This document shows positions 24,782 to 32,790 of a stretch of 64,000 nt of DNA, one piece after another (the stretch's first letter is position 1; the number at the start of each line of letters is the position of its first letter). The translations under genes were made by a program, and so were the position numbers. The notes beneath the pieces are model-generated. The model did no database searches, had not been told where the DNA came from, and saw nothing but the letters and a program-made list of their open reading frames with translations. Origin of the DNA: Brenneria roseae subsp. roseae (GTDB lineage Bacteria; Pseudomonadota; Gammaproteobacteria; Enterobacterales; Enterobacteriaceae); NCBI RefSeq assembly GCF_003115845.1, contig NZ_KZ819023.1, positions 334,920 to 398,919 on the forward strand, read 5' to 3'.

Positions 24782-25603
24782 ATGAGACAACAAGGTGAAG
24801 TGGTTATCCGCTTGTGGAATACCTTTTTTAATTTCTATGGGGCGGCCATGTTGTTATTTCTGGTCGTGCCTGTATTGGTGATTGTACCGCTCTCTTTCAA
24901 CGCCGGGTCGTTTCTGAGTTACCCGCTGACCGGGTTCTCCCTGCGCTGGTATCACGAGTTCTTCAGCTCCAGCGCATGGTTGGGCGCATTGGGCAACAGC
25001 CTGTTGATTGCGCCGCTGGCAACGTTGCTGGCGACGGTGCTTGGCGTTCTGGCCTCGGTGGGGTTGGTGCGCGGCGAGTTTCGCGGTAAATCGCTGGTGA
25101 TGGCGGTGTTGATATCTCCCATGATCGCACCGGTGGTGATTGTGGCGGTGGGGATGTTTTTCTTCTTCGCCAAGTTATCGCTGCTGAATAGCTACACGGG
25201 ACTGGTGCTGGCGCATGCCATGCTGGGGGTGCCGTTTGTGGTGATTACGGTTACCGCGGTGCTGAAAAACTATGACCAGAATCTGACCCGCGCGGCGGCG
25301 AATCTGGGCGCGCCGCCGCTGCTGGCATTTCGCAAGGTAACGTTCCCGCTGATAGCGCCGGGCGTTTTCTCCGGTGCGCTGTTTGCGTTCGCGACATCGT
25401 TTGATGAAGTGATTGTCACGCTGTTTCTGGCCAGTCCGCGTCAGCGCACGTTGCCGTTACAGATGTTTGCCGGCATCCGTGAGAACCTGGACCCAACGAT
25501 AGCGGCGGCGGCATCGATGATGGTGGGAGCCGCACTGATCTTGCTGGTGGTGATGGAGATTCTGCGCCGTCGTTCCGAGCGTTTGCGGAGTGGACGCGGA
25601 TAG
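24782..25603 (+). CDS. ABC transporter permease, PotC type
   Basis: The 273-residue second inner-membrane subunit has six predicted helices and the EAA loop RAAANLGAPPLLAFRKVTFPLIAPG. The FATSFDEVIVTLFLASPRQRTLPLQMF segment is characteristic of PotC/PotI. AAGGGGAAACG precedes the ATG. With the binding protein, the other permease and the detached ATPase it completes an importer. The next gene starts 232 bases on, after a separate operator-like box, so this may be the operon's end. Confidence 0.9.
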   Translation: MRQQGEVVIRLWNTFFNFYGAAMLLFLVVPVLVIVPLSFNAGSFLSYPLTGFSLRWYHEFFSSSAWLGALGNSLLIAPLATLLATVLGVLASVGLVRGEFRGKSLVMAVLISPMIAPVVIVAVGMFFFFAKLSLLNSYTGLVLAHAMLGVPFVVITVTAVLKNYDQNLTRAAANLGAPPLLAFRKVTFPLIAPGVFSGALFAFATSFDEVIVTLFLASPRQRTLPLQMFAGIRENLDPTIAAAASMMVGAALILLVVMEILRRRSERLRSGRG

Positions 25604-25788
25604 CGCCCGTCGCGGTTTAGAAAAACAGAGGACATGGTGGAAAGTTTCGGGCGCCGTCCATTTCGGCATTAGTGCGTGCGCCCGATCGGGGGCGGCTTAG
25701 AGTCGCCGTCGCTCCTGGAACCCAGATTTTTGGCGGAAAAGAAATGTTTTGCTGAACCTCGTTTCAGCTTTTTTTAGGCGATTTTTTA

Positions 25789-25798
25789 TGATGCATCA
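25789..25798. promoter_or_regulatory. TGATGCATCA palindrome, copy 2 (putative GntR/FCD operator)
   Basis: Same perfect palindrome, 37 bases before the SDR start, with a second half-site ATGCATCA at 25806-25813. Because it contains ATG codons in frame with the SDR gene, a start there would read the operator as protein (MMHQ). Confidence 0.65.
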
Positions 25799-25835
25799 AA
25801 CACCAATGCATCAGGTATCCGAGGGGTCACCTGTT

Positions 25836-26570
25836 ATGACTGAGCAAAAGACACTACTGCTGACCGGGGCCAGCCGGGGAATTGGGCATGCTACCGTAAA
25901 ACATTTTCATGCCGCAGGCTGGCGGATATTTACCGCTTCGCGCCAGAGTTGGGTTGAGGACTGCCCGTGGGCGGAAGGGCTGCTAAATCATATTCATCTT
26001 GATTTGGAAGATATCGATAGCCTGCAACAGACATTGCCGTTGATTAAGGAAAAACTGGCGGGACGGCTCGACGCACTGGTGGATAACGCGGGCATTTCGC
26101 CTAAAGGCGAAGGGGGACGTCGCCTTGGCGTGCGCGACACCGACTATGCGACCTGGCTGCGGGTCTTTAATGTGAACCTGTTTTCCTGCGCACTGCTGGC
26201 GAATGGGCTGTTTGATGAGCTGAAAGCCGCGCAAGGGAGCGTCATTAACGTCACCTCCATTGCCGGTTCCCGCGTTCATCCGTTTGCCGGGGCGGCCTAT
26301 GCAATATCAAAAGCCGCACTGTCCGCACTGACGCGGGAAATGGCCTTCGATTTCGGACAGCATGGCGTACGGGTCAACGCCATTGCGCCGGGTGAAATTG
26401 AAACCTCGATTCTGTCTCCCGGTACGGGGGAAATCATCGAACGGCAGGTGCCGATGCAGCGTTTGGGAAAACCTGAGGAAGTCGCCAGCCTGATTTATTT
26501 CCTGTGTACCTCGGGGGCATCGTATGTCAACGGCGCGGAAATTCACGTCAATGGAGGTCAGCATGTCTGA
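25836..26570 (+). CDS. Short-chain dehydrogenase/reductase
   Basis: This NAD(P)-dependent SDR of about 244 residues has cofactor loop TGASRGIG, the DNAG motif, catalytic Ser in TSIAGS and YAISK with Tyr/Lys, then a C-terminal VNGAEIHVNGG. The substrate is unknown. Overlap with the kinase gene (ATG inside the last codons) implies a joint pathway, for instance oxidation or reduction of an amino alcohol or its aldehyde. I chose ATG 25836 (MTEQKTL), with GAGGGG about ten bases upstream. Frames starting at 25749 or 25788 run through the palindromic operator and add a non-conserved N-terminus. Confidence 0.85.
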   Translation: MTEQKTLLLTGASRGIGHATVKHFHAAGWRIFTASRQSWVEDCPWAEGLLNHIHLDLEDIDSLQQTLPLIKEKLAGRLDALVDNAGISPKGEGGRRLGVRDTDYATWLRVFNVNLFSCALLANGLFDELKAAQGSVINVTSIAGSRVHPFAGAAYAISKAALSALTREMAFDFGQHGVRVNAIAPGEIETSILSPGTGEIIERQVPMQRLGKPEEVASLIYFLCTSGASYVNGAEIHVNGGQHV

Positions 26571-27660
26571 ATGGCCGATGATTAATCAGTCGTTGCTTTC
26601 GTCGAATGATGAAATGTTTATCGACGATGACCTGATGACGCAGTCTGTCCCACAGGTATCCTGCCAGCAGGCAGCGGATGTCGCGCTGCAACTGTATGGC
26701 ATTCGAGGCGAAATCAAACTACTGCAAGGCGAACGCGATCTGAACTTCTGTCTGACCGTTTCGCCTGAGCAGCGCTATATGCTGAAAGTGATTAATGCGG
26801 CGGAATCGGCCGAAGTCAGCCATTTTCAGACTTCACTGTTGCAACACATTGCCCGGCAGGCGCCGGATTTACCGATTCCCCGGGTGATCATGACGCGTGA
26901 CCGGCGGGCCGAACCCATTATCGAGATTGCGGGCATACCGCTGAGAGTCCGCCTGGTCGGCTATCTTGAAGGTACGCCGCAGCATCAGGCTTTCCCGTCC
27001 GTGGCGTTAATGCATAATCTGGGGGAAATGCTGGCGAAGCTGGATCGGGCGCTGGGCAATTTTACCCACCCGGCGGCAAATCGCTCACTGCTGTGGGATA
27101 TCAGCCGGGCGGAACAAGTGCGTCCTTACCTGACATTCGTACAGGATGCGCAGCAACGCCAGTGCATCAACCGCATTTTCGAACGGTATGACGCATTTGT
27201 CGCACCTGCGTTAATCTCGCTGCGGCGCCAGACCATTCATAACGATCTCAACCCGTATAACGTGCTGGTCAATACGCAGCATCCGACGTTGGTGGCGGGC
27301 GTTATTGATTTTGGCGATGCGCTGCATGCGCCGCTGGTCTGCGAACTGGCGACGGCGCTGGCCTACCAGATCGGCGACGGCGCCGACCCGTTTGAATACG
27401 CGGTCCCGTTTATTACGGCGTATCACCAACAGCTGCCGCTGACGACCAAAGAAATAGCGCTGTTGCCAGACCTGATCGCCATGCGGATGGTGCTGACCAT
27501 GATCATTGCGCAATGGCGTGCCTCACTCTATCCCGCCAATCGGGATTATCTGCTGCGCAATCTGCCGCGCTGCTGGCGCAGCCTGAATAAAATGGCCAAT
27601 TATTCTTACGAACAGTGCTTCTCAAGGTTGCAACAGGCCTGCCATCAGGAGGGGGTATGA
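26563..27660 (+). CDS. Phosphotransferase-family kinase (APH/choline-kinase fold), putative hydroxy-amine kinase
   Basis: The 365-residue kinase has the aminoglycoside-phosphotransferase fold. An N-lobe carries the ATP-binding Lys in YMLKVINAAE. The Brenner motif HNDLNPYNVLV has catalytic Asp228, and metal-binding Asp249 lies in VIDFGDA. It resembles hydroxylysine/ethanolamine-type small-molecule kinases rather than resistance enzymes. GGAGGT precedes ATG 26563, eight bases inside the end of the SDR gene, and its stop overlaps the next start (ATGA). Pairing with a phospho-lyase suggests it phosphorylates the hydroxyl of an amino alcohol or hydroxy-amino acid. The substrate is inferred, not shown. 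Confidence 0.8.
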   Translation: MSEWPMINQSLLSSNDEMFIDDDLMTQSVPQVSCQQAADVALQLYGIRGEIKLLQGERDLNFCLTVSPEQRYMLKVINAAESAEVSHFQTSLLQHIARQAPDLPIPRVIMTRDRRAEPIIEIAGIPLRVRLVGYLEGTPQHQAFPSVALMHNLGEMLAKLDRALGNFTHPAANRSLLWDISRAEQVRPYLTFVQDAQQRQCINRIFERYDAFVAPALISLRRQTIHNDLNPYNVLVNTQHPTLVAGVIDFGDALHAPLVCELATALAYQIGDGADPFEYAVPFITAYHQQLPLTTKEIALLPDLIAMRMVLTMIIAQWRASLYPANRDYLLRNLPRCWRSLNKMANYSYEQCFSRLQQACHQEGV

Positions 27661-28982
27661 AACCGATGACCAGCCCACACGAAATAATGTCGCAGGAAAG
27701 CGCGTCACAAAAAACGGCAGACGGTAATGCGCTGTTGTCCCGTCGTCAGCGGGTGCTGGGCAGCGGATACCGTCTGTTTTACGAGCAGCCGTTGCATGTG
27801 GCCCGTGGCGAAGGGGTCTGGCTATTTGACCATCAGGGAAATCGTTACCTGGATGTTTATAACAACGTGGCGTCTGTCGGCCATTGCCATCCGGCGGTCG
27901 TTGAGGCGATCGCCAGACAAAGTGCCACGTTGAATACGCACACCCGTTATCTGCACCACGCCATTATCGATTTTGCCGAAGATTTACTGACGGAATTCCC
28001 GGCTGAGCTGAATAACGTCATGTTTACCTGTACCGGGAGTGAGGCCAACGATTTGGCGCTGCGTATTGCCCGGCACGTCACCGGCGGCAGCGGCGTATTA
28101 GTCACCCGCTGGGCATATCATGGGGTAACCAGCGCGCTGGCCGAGGTTTCTCCATCATTAGGGAGCGGCGTGCCGCGAGGCGATCACGTCAGATTGATTG
28201 ACGCGCCCGATCAATATCGTCGTCCCGGGGCATTTATCGCCAGCATTGAATCAGCACTCGCGACAATGAAACAGGCAGGCATCCGGCCTGCGGCGTTGTT
28301 AATCGATACCATTTTTTCCAGCGACGGGGTGTTTTGTGCGCCAGAAGGCGAGATGGCGCAGGCGGCGGCGCTTATCCGTCAGGCTGGAGGACTGTTTATC
28401 GCCGATGAGGTTCAGCCGGGGTTTGGCCGTACCGGTGAGACGATGTGGGGCTTTGCCCGGCATGGCGTCGTGCCCGATCTGGTGAGTCTGGGCAAACCGA
28501 TGGGCAATGGTCACCCTATCGCGGGGCTGGTCGGGCGGTCGGCGCTGTTCGAGTCGTTTGGCCGCGAGGTGCGTTACTTCAATACCTTCGGCGGCAACCC
28601 GGTATCCTGTCAGGCGGCGCACGCCGTGCTACGGGTGATTCGGGAAGAGCAGCTACGGCAGAATGCGCAACGGGTCGGCGATTATTTGCAGCAGGGTCTG
28701 ACGCAACTGGCGCAGCATGTTCCCCTGCTGGGTGATATCCGTGCCTACGGCCTTTTCATTGGCGCCGAACTGGTGACGGATCGGGAGCAAAAACAGCCGG
28801 CCAGCGCACAGGCCGCGAAAGTGGTGAATGAGATGCGTCAACGCGGCGTGCTGATCAGCGCCACCGGCCCGGCGGCCAACATACTGAAAATTCGCCCGCC
28901 TTTGGTATTCAGAGAAGAACACGCGGATGTGTTCCTGAATACGCTAAGCGATGTGTTGACGTTACCGGCGATACGGCGGTGA
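27657..28982 (+). CDS. Class III PLP enzyme, likely O-phospho-amine phospho-lyase
   Basis: The 441-residue protein has the class III aminotransferase fold with Schiff-base Lys280 in SLGKPMGNGHP and GSEANDLALRIAR as PLP loop. It shares features with ethanolamine-phosphate and phosphohydroxylysine phospho-lyases (ETNPPL/PHYKPL): NNVASVGHCHP, LNTHTRYLH and YFNTFGGNPVSC. Such enzymes eliminate phosphate and ammonia from a phosphorylated hydroxy-amine, giving an aldehyde. The kinase directly upstream, overlapping by ATGA, would supply the phosphorylated substrate. AGGAGGGGGT precedes the ATG. A simple aminotransferase role is the main alternative. The stop faces the PAP2 gene 61 bases away. Confidence 0.82.
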   Translation: MKPMTSPHEIMSQESASQKTADGNALLSRRQRVLGSGYRLFYEQPLHVARGEGVWLFDHQGNRYLDVYNNVASVGHCHPAVVEAIARQSATLNTHTRYLHHAIIDFAEDLLTEFPAELNNVMFTCTGSEANDLALRIARHVTGGSGVLVTRWAYHGVTSALAEVSPSLGSGVPRGDHVRLIDAPDQYRRPGAFIASIESALATMKQAGIRPAALLIDTIFSSDGVFCAPEGEMAQAAALIRQAGGLFIADEVQPGFGRTGETMWGFARHGVVPDLVSLGKPMGNGHPIAGLVGRSALFESFGREVRYFNTFGGNPVSCQAAHAVLRVIREEQLRQNAQRVGDYLQQGLTQLAQHVPLLGDIRAYGLFIGAELVTDREQKQPASAQAAKVVNEMRQRGVLISATGPAANILKIRPPLVFREEHADVFLNTLSDVLTLPAIRR

Positions 28983-29043
28983 TTTACCGCCCCGGGCTGT
29001 GGATTGCGGCGGACGAGGCTCATCCCTGAGCGTGTGGTTGTCG

Positions 29044-30321
29044 TCACTGCGTCGCCAACGTCACCGCATCATGCAGATTAAGGCGCTGCCAGAAACGCTG
29101 CTCGCTGGTATGACCGGAAAGCGGATAGCCGTTTGCCAGCGCGGTTTTGATCATCAGATTTTTACGTTGGGCAGCGGAAAGCTGCGGTAGCGGCGCTTCC
29201 AGCAGGACTTCCGCACCATCAGGAACGGTAACGGGCGAGGGGGCCGCCGGTTGGGCCGCCAGGCCGTAAGTCATCGTAAAGCGGTAAAACGCGGTCATGT
29301 CCGGCGCGCGATAAGGATCGGCATGCCCCTCGTTTTTGGCGCAGGACGTGAGCGTCATGCCGCACTCTTTTTCCAATGCCGCCCGTAGCTGCGTTTTGGC
29401 TTGCTCAAATAGCTGGCGATATTGTTTGTCGTTCAGATCATGCGCCACGTTCCGTTCGGCAATCATGCGTGAACCTATGACGTCCAGCGGATAGTGTACG
29501 CCCAGCACCACGCGGGAATAGCCATAGCGCGCACCGCGATCGACCAGAGGAACAAAACGCTCGGGCAGCATTTCCGCCAGCAGCAGCGCGTCGGTATAGC
29601 CGGTATTGGTGTGTCCGCTGGGGAATGCGCCGCCTGAAGCGCTATAAGGTTTGTTGTCACCGATAACGGCGGTATCCGGCACCAGATGAATGGTGTTATT
29701 CGGTTGCAGGAAAGGGCGCGGATAGTTGAAGTGCGCTTTTGCCGCGGAGGTGCTCACTTCAGATGCTTTAATCAACGCCGCCGCTTCACGTATTTCACCT
29801 TTGCTATAGGCGGCAATAAACGCGTTGCCGAGTCGTGGCCCTAACGCGTCAGCCAGAAAATAGAGATAATTGATTCCTTCCGCATCCACCAACGCCTGTT
29901 CGCGCTGACCTTGGGTCGCATCTCGATTGATTTGGGTGACGATCGCCAGATTTTGCTGCAACACATCCGGCGGCAGTTGGGAAAAAGAATCAAGCAGCGT
30001 TATGCCGGCCTGCTGATTCTGCTTTTCGGCAAAATCATGACCGCTGTCGCGTAGCCACGATTTATCGGCAAGTTGCGCACTCTGTTTGGCGGTGTCCAGC
30101 TGTGCTCTGGTCAATTGAGACGCATCGCCCTGTAACGCCTGATGTAATGCGTTCTGAATAGATTGTTCCAGTTCGATAAAACGTGGGCTGTCGCTGGCCT
30201 GTGTGGTGGTATCGACGATGCGACTGATCTGAAGGGGACTATTGTGGGATGGCGCAGACCAGACGGAAGGCGCCGCGAGGAAACTGCTGAGTATGATTAT
30301 CGCTGATTTATAGCAACGCAT
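29044..30321 (-). CDS. Periplasmic PAP2-type acid phosphatase
   Basis: The 425-residue protein has a signal peptide (MRCYKSAIIILSSFLAAPSV, cut after WSA). The C-terminal half carries the complete PAP2/class A acid phosphatase signature: Lys195-x6-Arg-Pro (202-203), PSGH at 234-237 and Ser269-Arg270-x5-His276-x3-Asp280. An N-terminal helical extension of about 180 residues is longer than in classical PhoN (about 250 residues in all). The likely role is non-specific phosphomonoester hydrolysis in the periplasm. It is convergent with the phospho-lyase gene and is probably transcribed alone. Confidence 0.88.
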   Translation of the reverse strand: MRCYKSAIIILSSFLAAPSVWSAPSHNSPLQISRIVDTTTQASDSPRFIELEQSIQNALHQALQGDASQLTRAQLDTAKQSAQLADKSWLRDSGHDFAEKQNQQAGITLLDSFSQLPPDVLQQNLAIVTQINRDATQGQREQALVDAEGINYLYFLADALGPRLGNAFIAAYSKGEIREAAALIKASEVSTSAAKAHFNYPRPFLQPNNTIHLVPDTAVIGDNKPYSASGGAFPSGHTNTGYTDALLLAEMLPERFVPLVDRGARYGYSRVVLGVHYPLDVIGSRMIAERNVAHDLNDKQYRQLFEQAKTQLRAALEKECGMTLTSCAKNEGHADPYRAPDMTAFYRFTMTYGLAAQPAAPSPVTVPDGAEVLLEAPLPQLSAAQRKNLMIKTALANGYPLSGHTSEQRFWQRLNLHDAVTLATQ

Positions 30322-30574
30322 AGTGTCGTCCTGTGAGAATCAAAAAACACGGGTGTGAATAGCGAGATGGTGTTTTTTCAGGCTAGACCTGGTTTGTGAT
30401 GGTTATGTTGCAGAATATATTTTGAGATATTTATCAACCAAACAATACGATTCGACACGTTTTGTGAAAGCAGTGGGTTTGATTTATCTGCGATATCAGC
30501 AGGTGATATCCATCCCTAACCTGCCATTACGCTGACCGGTCAAGGATGGGATGGTGCTTTATCATCGGGTAGGC
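30322..30574. other. Intergenic region upstream of the phosphatase gene, no gene
   Basis: AT-rich for the first 150 bases (phosphatase promoter). An imperfect inverted repeat then lies around CATCCCT at 30510 and AGGATGGG at 30543, just after the stop of the small gene at 30575. It is probably a transcript end. Nothing else is supported. Confidence 0.4.
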
Positions 30575-30805
30575 TTACTGGCCGATAGGTAAATAACCTT
30601 GCCATTCAGGCATATAGTGTTCCCCGTCAGGATCTTCCTCCAGATGCAGGTAATAATCTCCCACTTTTTCCAGTAACAGACAGTCATCGACATCTTTAAG
30701 ATTATCTTTGTGCTGATGCGCGGCATGACACAAGAGCGTCTCCAGCGCTTTGGCCTTGGCCTCGCTGGCATGCTCCGCGACGAAATAAAACATATATAAT
30801 TTCAT
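30575..30805 (-). CDS. Small acidic hypothetical protein (76 aa)
   Basis: I do not recognise the family. The product starts MKLYMFYFVAEHASEAKAK and is rich in acidic and His residues (HAAHQHKDNLKDVDD, LHLEEDPDGEH). It looks cytoplasmic, with no signal or membrane segment. ATG 30805 is preceded by GGTAACGCG, a weak ribosome site; an ATG at 30820 would add five residues. Coding is plausible because the frame is compact and amphipathic, but support is moderate. Confidence 0.55.
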   Translation of the reverse strand: MKLYMFYFVAEHASEAKAKALETLLCHAAHQHKDNLKDVDDCLLLEKVGDYYLHLEEDPDGEHYMPEWQGYLPIGQ

Positions 30806-30911
30806 CGCGTTACCATGCATATTTGATTGTCGTTATATAAATGATTACATAATGATATCGGGCGGACAATAGGTCGAGTGTGGTTGAATGTCAGAAGGTA
30901 AAACGTGGGAT

Positions 30912-31016
30912 AAGGGATATCAGCCGTGCGTGTGATATCCCTTGAATGATGTGTTGTTACGGCACGATCATGCCTTATCGCGGCTCGCGCATCATCCCGA
31001 TGTTGCGCGAGCCGCG
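30912..31016. repeat. Two strong perfect hairpins
   Basis: AAGGGATATCA/TGATATCCCTT (30912-30943, 11-bp stem) and CGCGGCTCGCGCA/TGCGCGAGCCGCG (30979-31016, 13-bp stem) stand side by side in a gene-free stretch. They lie downstream of the minus-strand gene at 31038. They may end its transcript, or be part of an interspersed repeat. Confidence 0.5.
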
Positions 31017-31037
31017 TGGAATACGACTTGGGACTAT

Positions 31038-31469
31038 CTACCTTTTTTGAACTGAAAAATAAATGGTGTTCTCAGCATCGTTCTGAATGACATTAATAAT
31101 GTCGTCGTTTTTTCTCCAGAACTCATTTTTATCATTTTCACTCCATATTTTATCTTCATATTTTTGAAATCCCAGACTTTCAATATAGTTAACCAGTTCG
31201 GACTTGCGGGTTAGGTTAACAGTCGAAAAAATAACACGGTTAGTCTTTGGCGTTGTGTCATCCGGGGAATCATAATAAATAATGTAATCATCTGAAATGA
31301 ATGGCATTTTCTTTATTTCATCAAATGTGAATATATTATATTTAATATAATCGCTTTTCGTATATGAAAAACTGACATTGACGAATAGAATAGGAATCGT
31401 TAACACAAGTCCTAAAAAAACAACAACAAAAATTGTTTTTATAAAATTATTCAATCTCAATGCCAACAT
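31038..31469 (-). CDS. AT-rich hypothetical protein with one membrane helix (143 aa)
   Basis: The product starts MLALRLNNFIKTIFVVVF and has one N-terminal transmembrane helix (about 10-32). A polar, Asp/Asn/Tyr-rich exported domain of about 110 residues follows, containing FDEIKKMPFISDDYIIYYD and ESLGFQKYEDKIWSENDK. No family is recognised. GGAGAGAA stands right before ATG 31469. The codon use is strongly AT-biased (AAA, AAT, ATT), unlike neighbours on both sides, which suggests recent transfer. It lies at the edge of the type III island between hairpins and a repeat-like element. It could be an immunity or envelope stress protein, but nothing proves this. Confidence 0.65.
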   Translation of the reverse strand: MLALRLNNFIKTIFVVVFLGLVLTIPILFVNVSFSYTKSDYIKYNIFTFDEIKKMPFISDDYIIYYDSPDDTTPKTNRVIFSTVNLTRKSELVNYIESLGFQKYEDKIWSENDKNEFWRKNDDIINVIQNDAENTIYFSVQKR

Positions 31470-31503
31470 TTCTCTCCACCCCGACATTATAATAAGAGAT
31501 TGC

Positions 31504-31664
31504 TGACAAAGTCGCCGGTGAGCCTGAGATACACGGGGCGAGGCGTCGTAATCGTTAATCTCATCCCTGTATTTTCCCTATAAAACGCGAAAGCGTTTTA
31601 AACGCCACATGTGGCGGCCCGTAGGGAGAGCCCCAAAAGGGGCGAGTAAAATCTAACTTTGTCA
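31504..31664. mobile_element. Candidate non-coding repeat/MITE at the edge of the hrp island
   Basis: A 161-base block is bounded by exact inverted ends TGACAAAGT and ACTTTGTCA. Inside are three short hairpins (CGCGAAAGCG, CGCCACATGTGGCG, CCCCAAAAGGGG) and no gene. This density of inverted repeats with matching ends is typical of miniature elements or intergenic repeats. No target duplication is obvious. The call rests on structure only. Confidence 0.45.
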
Positions 31665-31696
31665 ATGGTCTGATTAAGGTCTTGCATTTAACGCCG

Positions 31697-32776
31697 CTAC
31701 TCCATCTCGATAATCTCATTTTTCGCATCATCTTCCAACTGGCGCAAAACGCGGTAAACCTGCGCCACGGCTTGCAGCGTTTCGCGTGGAATGTAATGAC
31801 CTTCCGGCGTGCTGCGGTAAAGCGTTCGGGTCAGCCAGATAAAACGGACGATCGGGATATCGGCCTGTTGGGCCTGCGCAATAAATTGCCGCGCCTGTTT
31901 ATTCTCGGCTTTACAGACGATGCGCGGTAAGGGCGTTTCTCCCGGTCGATAGTAAAGCGCCACCGCATAATGGGTGGGGTTGACCAACAGCAGATCGGCG
32001 TCTTCCACGCGTCCCTTCGGACGCGCCGACACCGGCTGGTTCAGCAACTCGTGCGCCATGGATTTTCGGTGGCCTTTCATGTGCGGGTCACCTTCAGAAT
32101 TCTTGTGCTCGTTGCGTAAATCCTGATGGCTCATGCGCTGCTGTTTGAGGAAAAAGTATTTTTGCAGGCCGAAATCCATCACCGAGAGTACCAGCAGTGC
32201 AGTGAGCGTGGTGCGGGAGATCCGGGCCAACAGGGCTTTCACCCCTTGCCAGAATCCGTTCAGGTCGCCATAAGCCAATTCCACTAATGCTTCCAGCTCT
32301 GGCGCCACGACGTTATAAAACACGCTTCCGATGACGATAGCTTTCAGGATGTTGGTCAACATTTCTGTCAGCTTACGCATGGAGAACATCTGTTTGATGT
32401 GATTAATCGGATTCAATCGGTTCAGATCGAGCTTTAAGGCTTCGGTGGCAAATAACGGGCCATACTGAATCCAGCCGCCGACAATACGCAGCAACACGGC
32501 GATCGCCGCCGCCGTCAGGCAGAACAGCATCGCCAGCGTGGCGGCATCATGGAATATCTCTTTAACCGCCAGACCAAATGGCGCATCCAGCCGCCGCAAC
32601 GGTAACTGTATCAATGCCTGTAACTTGCCCATGGTGCTGTCTGCCAGCGCCAGTACGCATTCGATCAGCCCCACGCAAATCAGCAGCTTGGGCACATCCT
32701 GACTTTGCCCGACTTCCCCTTTGCGCCGCGCATCTTCAAGCTTTTTCTCGGTGGGTTTTTCCGTTTTTTCACTCAT
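31697..32776 (-). CDS. hrcU: Type III export apparatus switch protein HrcU (SctU)
   Basis: HrcU is the inner-membrane gate component that sets substrate order. The protein of about 359 residues has an N-terminal charged stretch (SEKTEKPTEKKLEDARRKGEV, conserved in FlhB/SctU), four transmembrane helices and a cytoplasmic domain. The self-cleavage motif NPTH is at 266-269 (LLLVNPTHYAVALYY). I chose ATG 32776 because the conserved N-terminus begins there; the frame runs 144 bases further up into hrcT without a ribosome site. It is the last gene of the hrpJ-hrcU operon. The C-terminus beyond 350 is acidic. Confidence 0.95.
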   Translation of the reverse strand: MSEKTEKPTEKKLEDARRKGEVGQSQDVPKLLICVGLIECVLALADSTMGKLQALIQLPLRRLDAPFGLAVKEIFHDAATLAMLFCLTAAAIAVLLRIVGGWIQYGPLFATEALKLDLNRLNPINHIKQMFSMRKLTEMLTNILKAIVIGSVFYNVVAPELEALVELAYGDLNGFWQGVKALLARISRTTLTALLVLSVMDFGLQKYFFLKQQRMSHQDLRNEHKNSEGDPHMKGHRKSMAHELLNQPVSARPKGRVEDADLLLVNPTHYAVALYYRPGETPLPRIVCKAENKQARQFIAQAQQADIPIVRFIWLTRTLYRSTPEGHYIPRETLQAVAQVYRVLRQLEDDAKNEIIEME

Positions 32777-32790
32777 CGATAATCGCTCGG

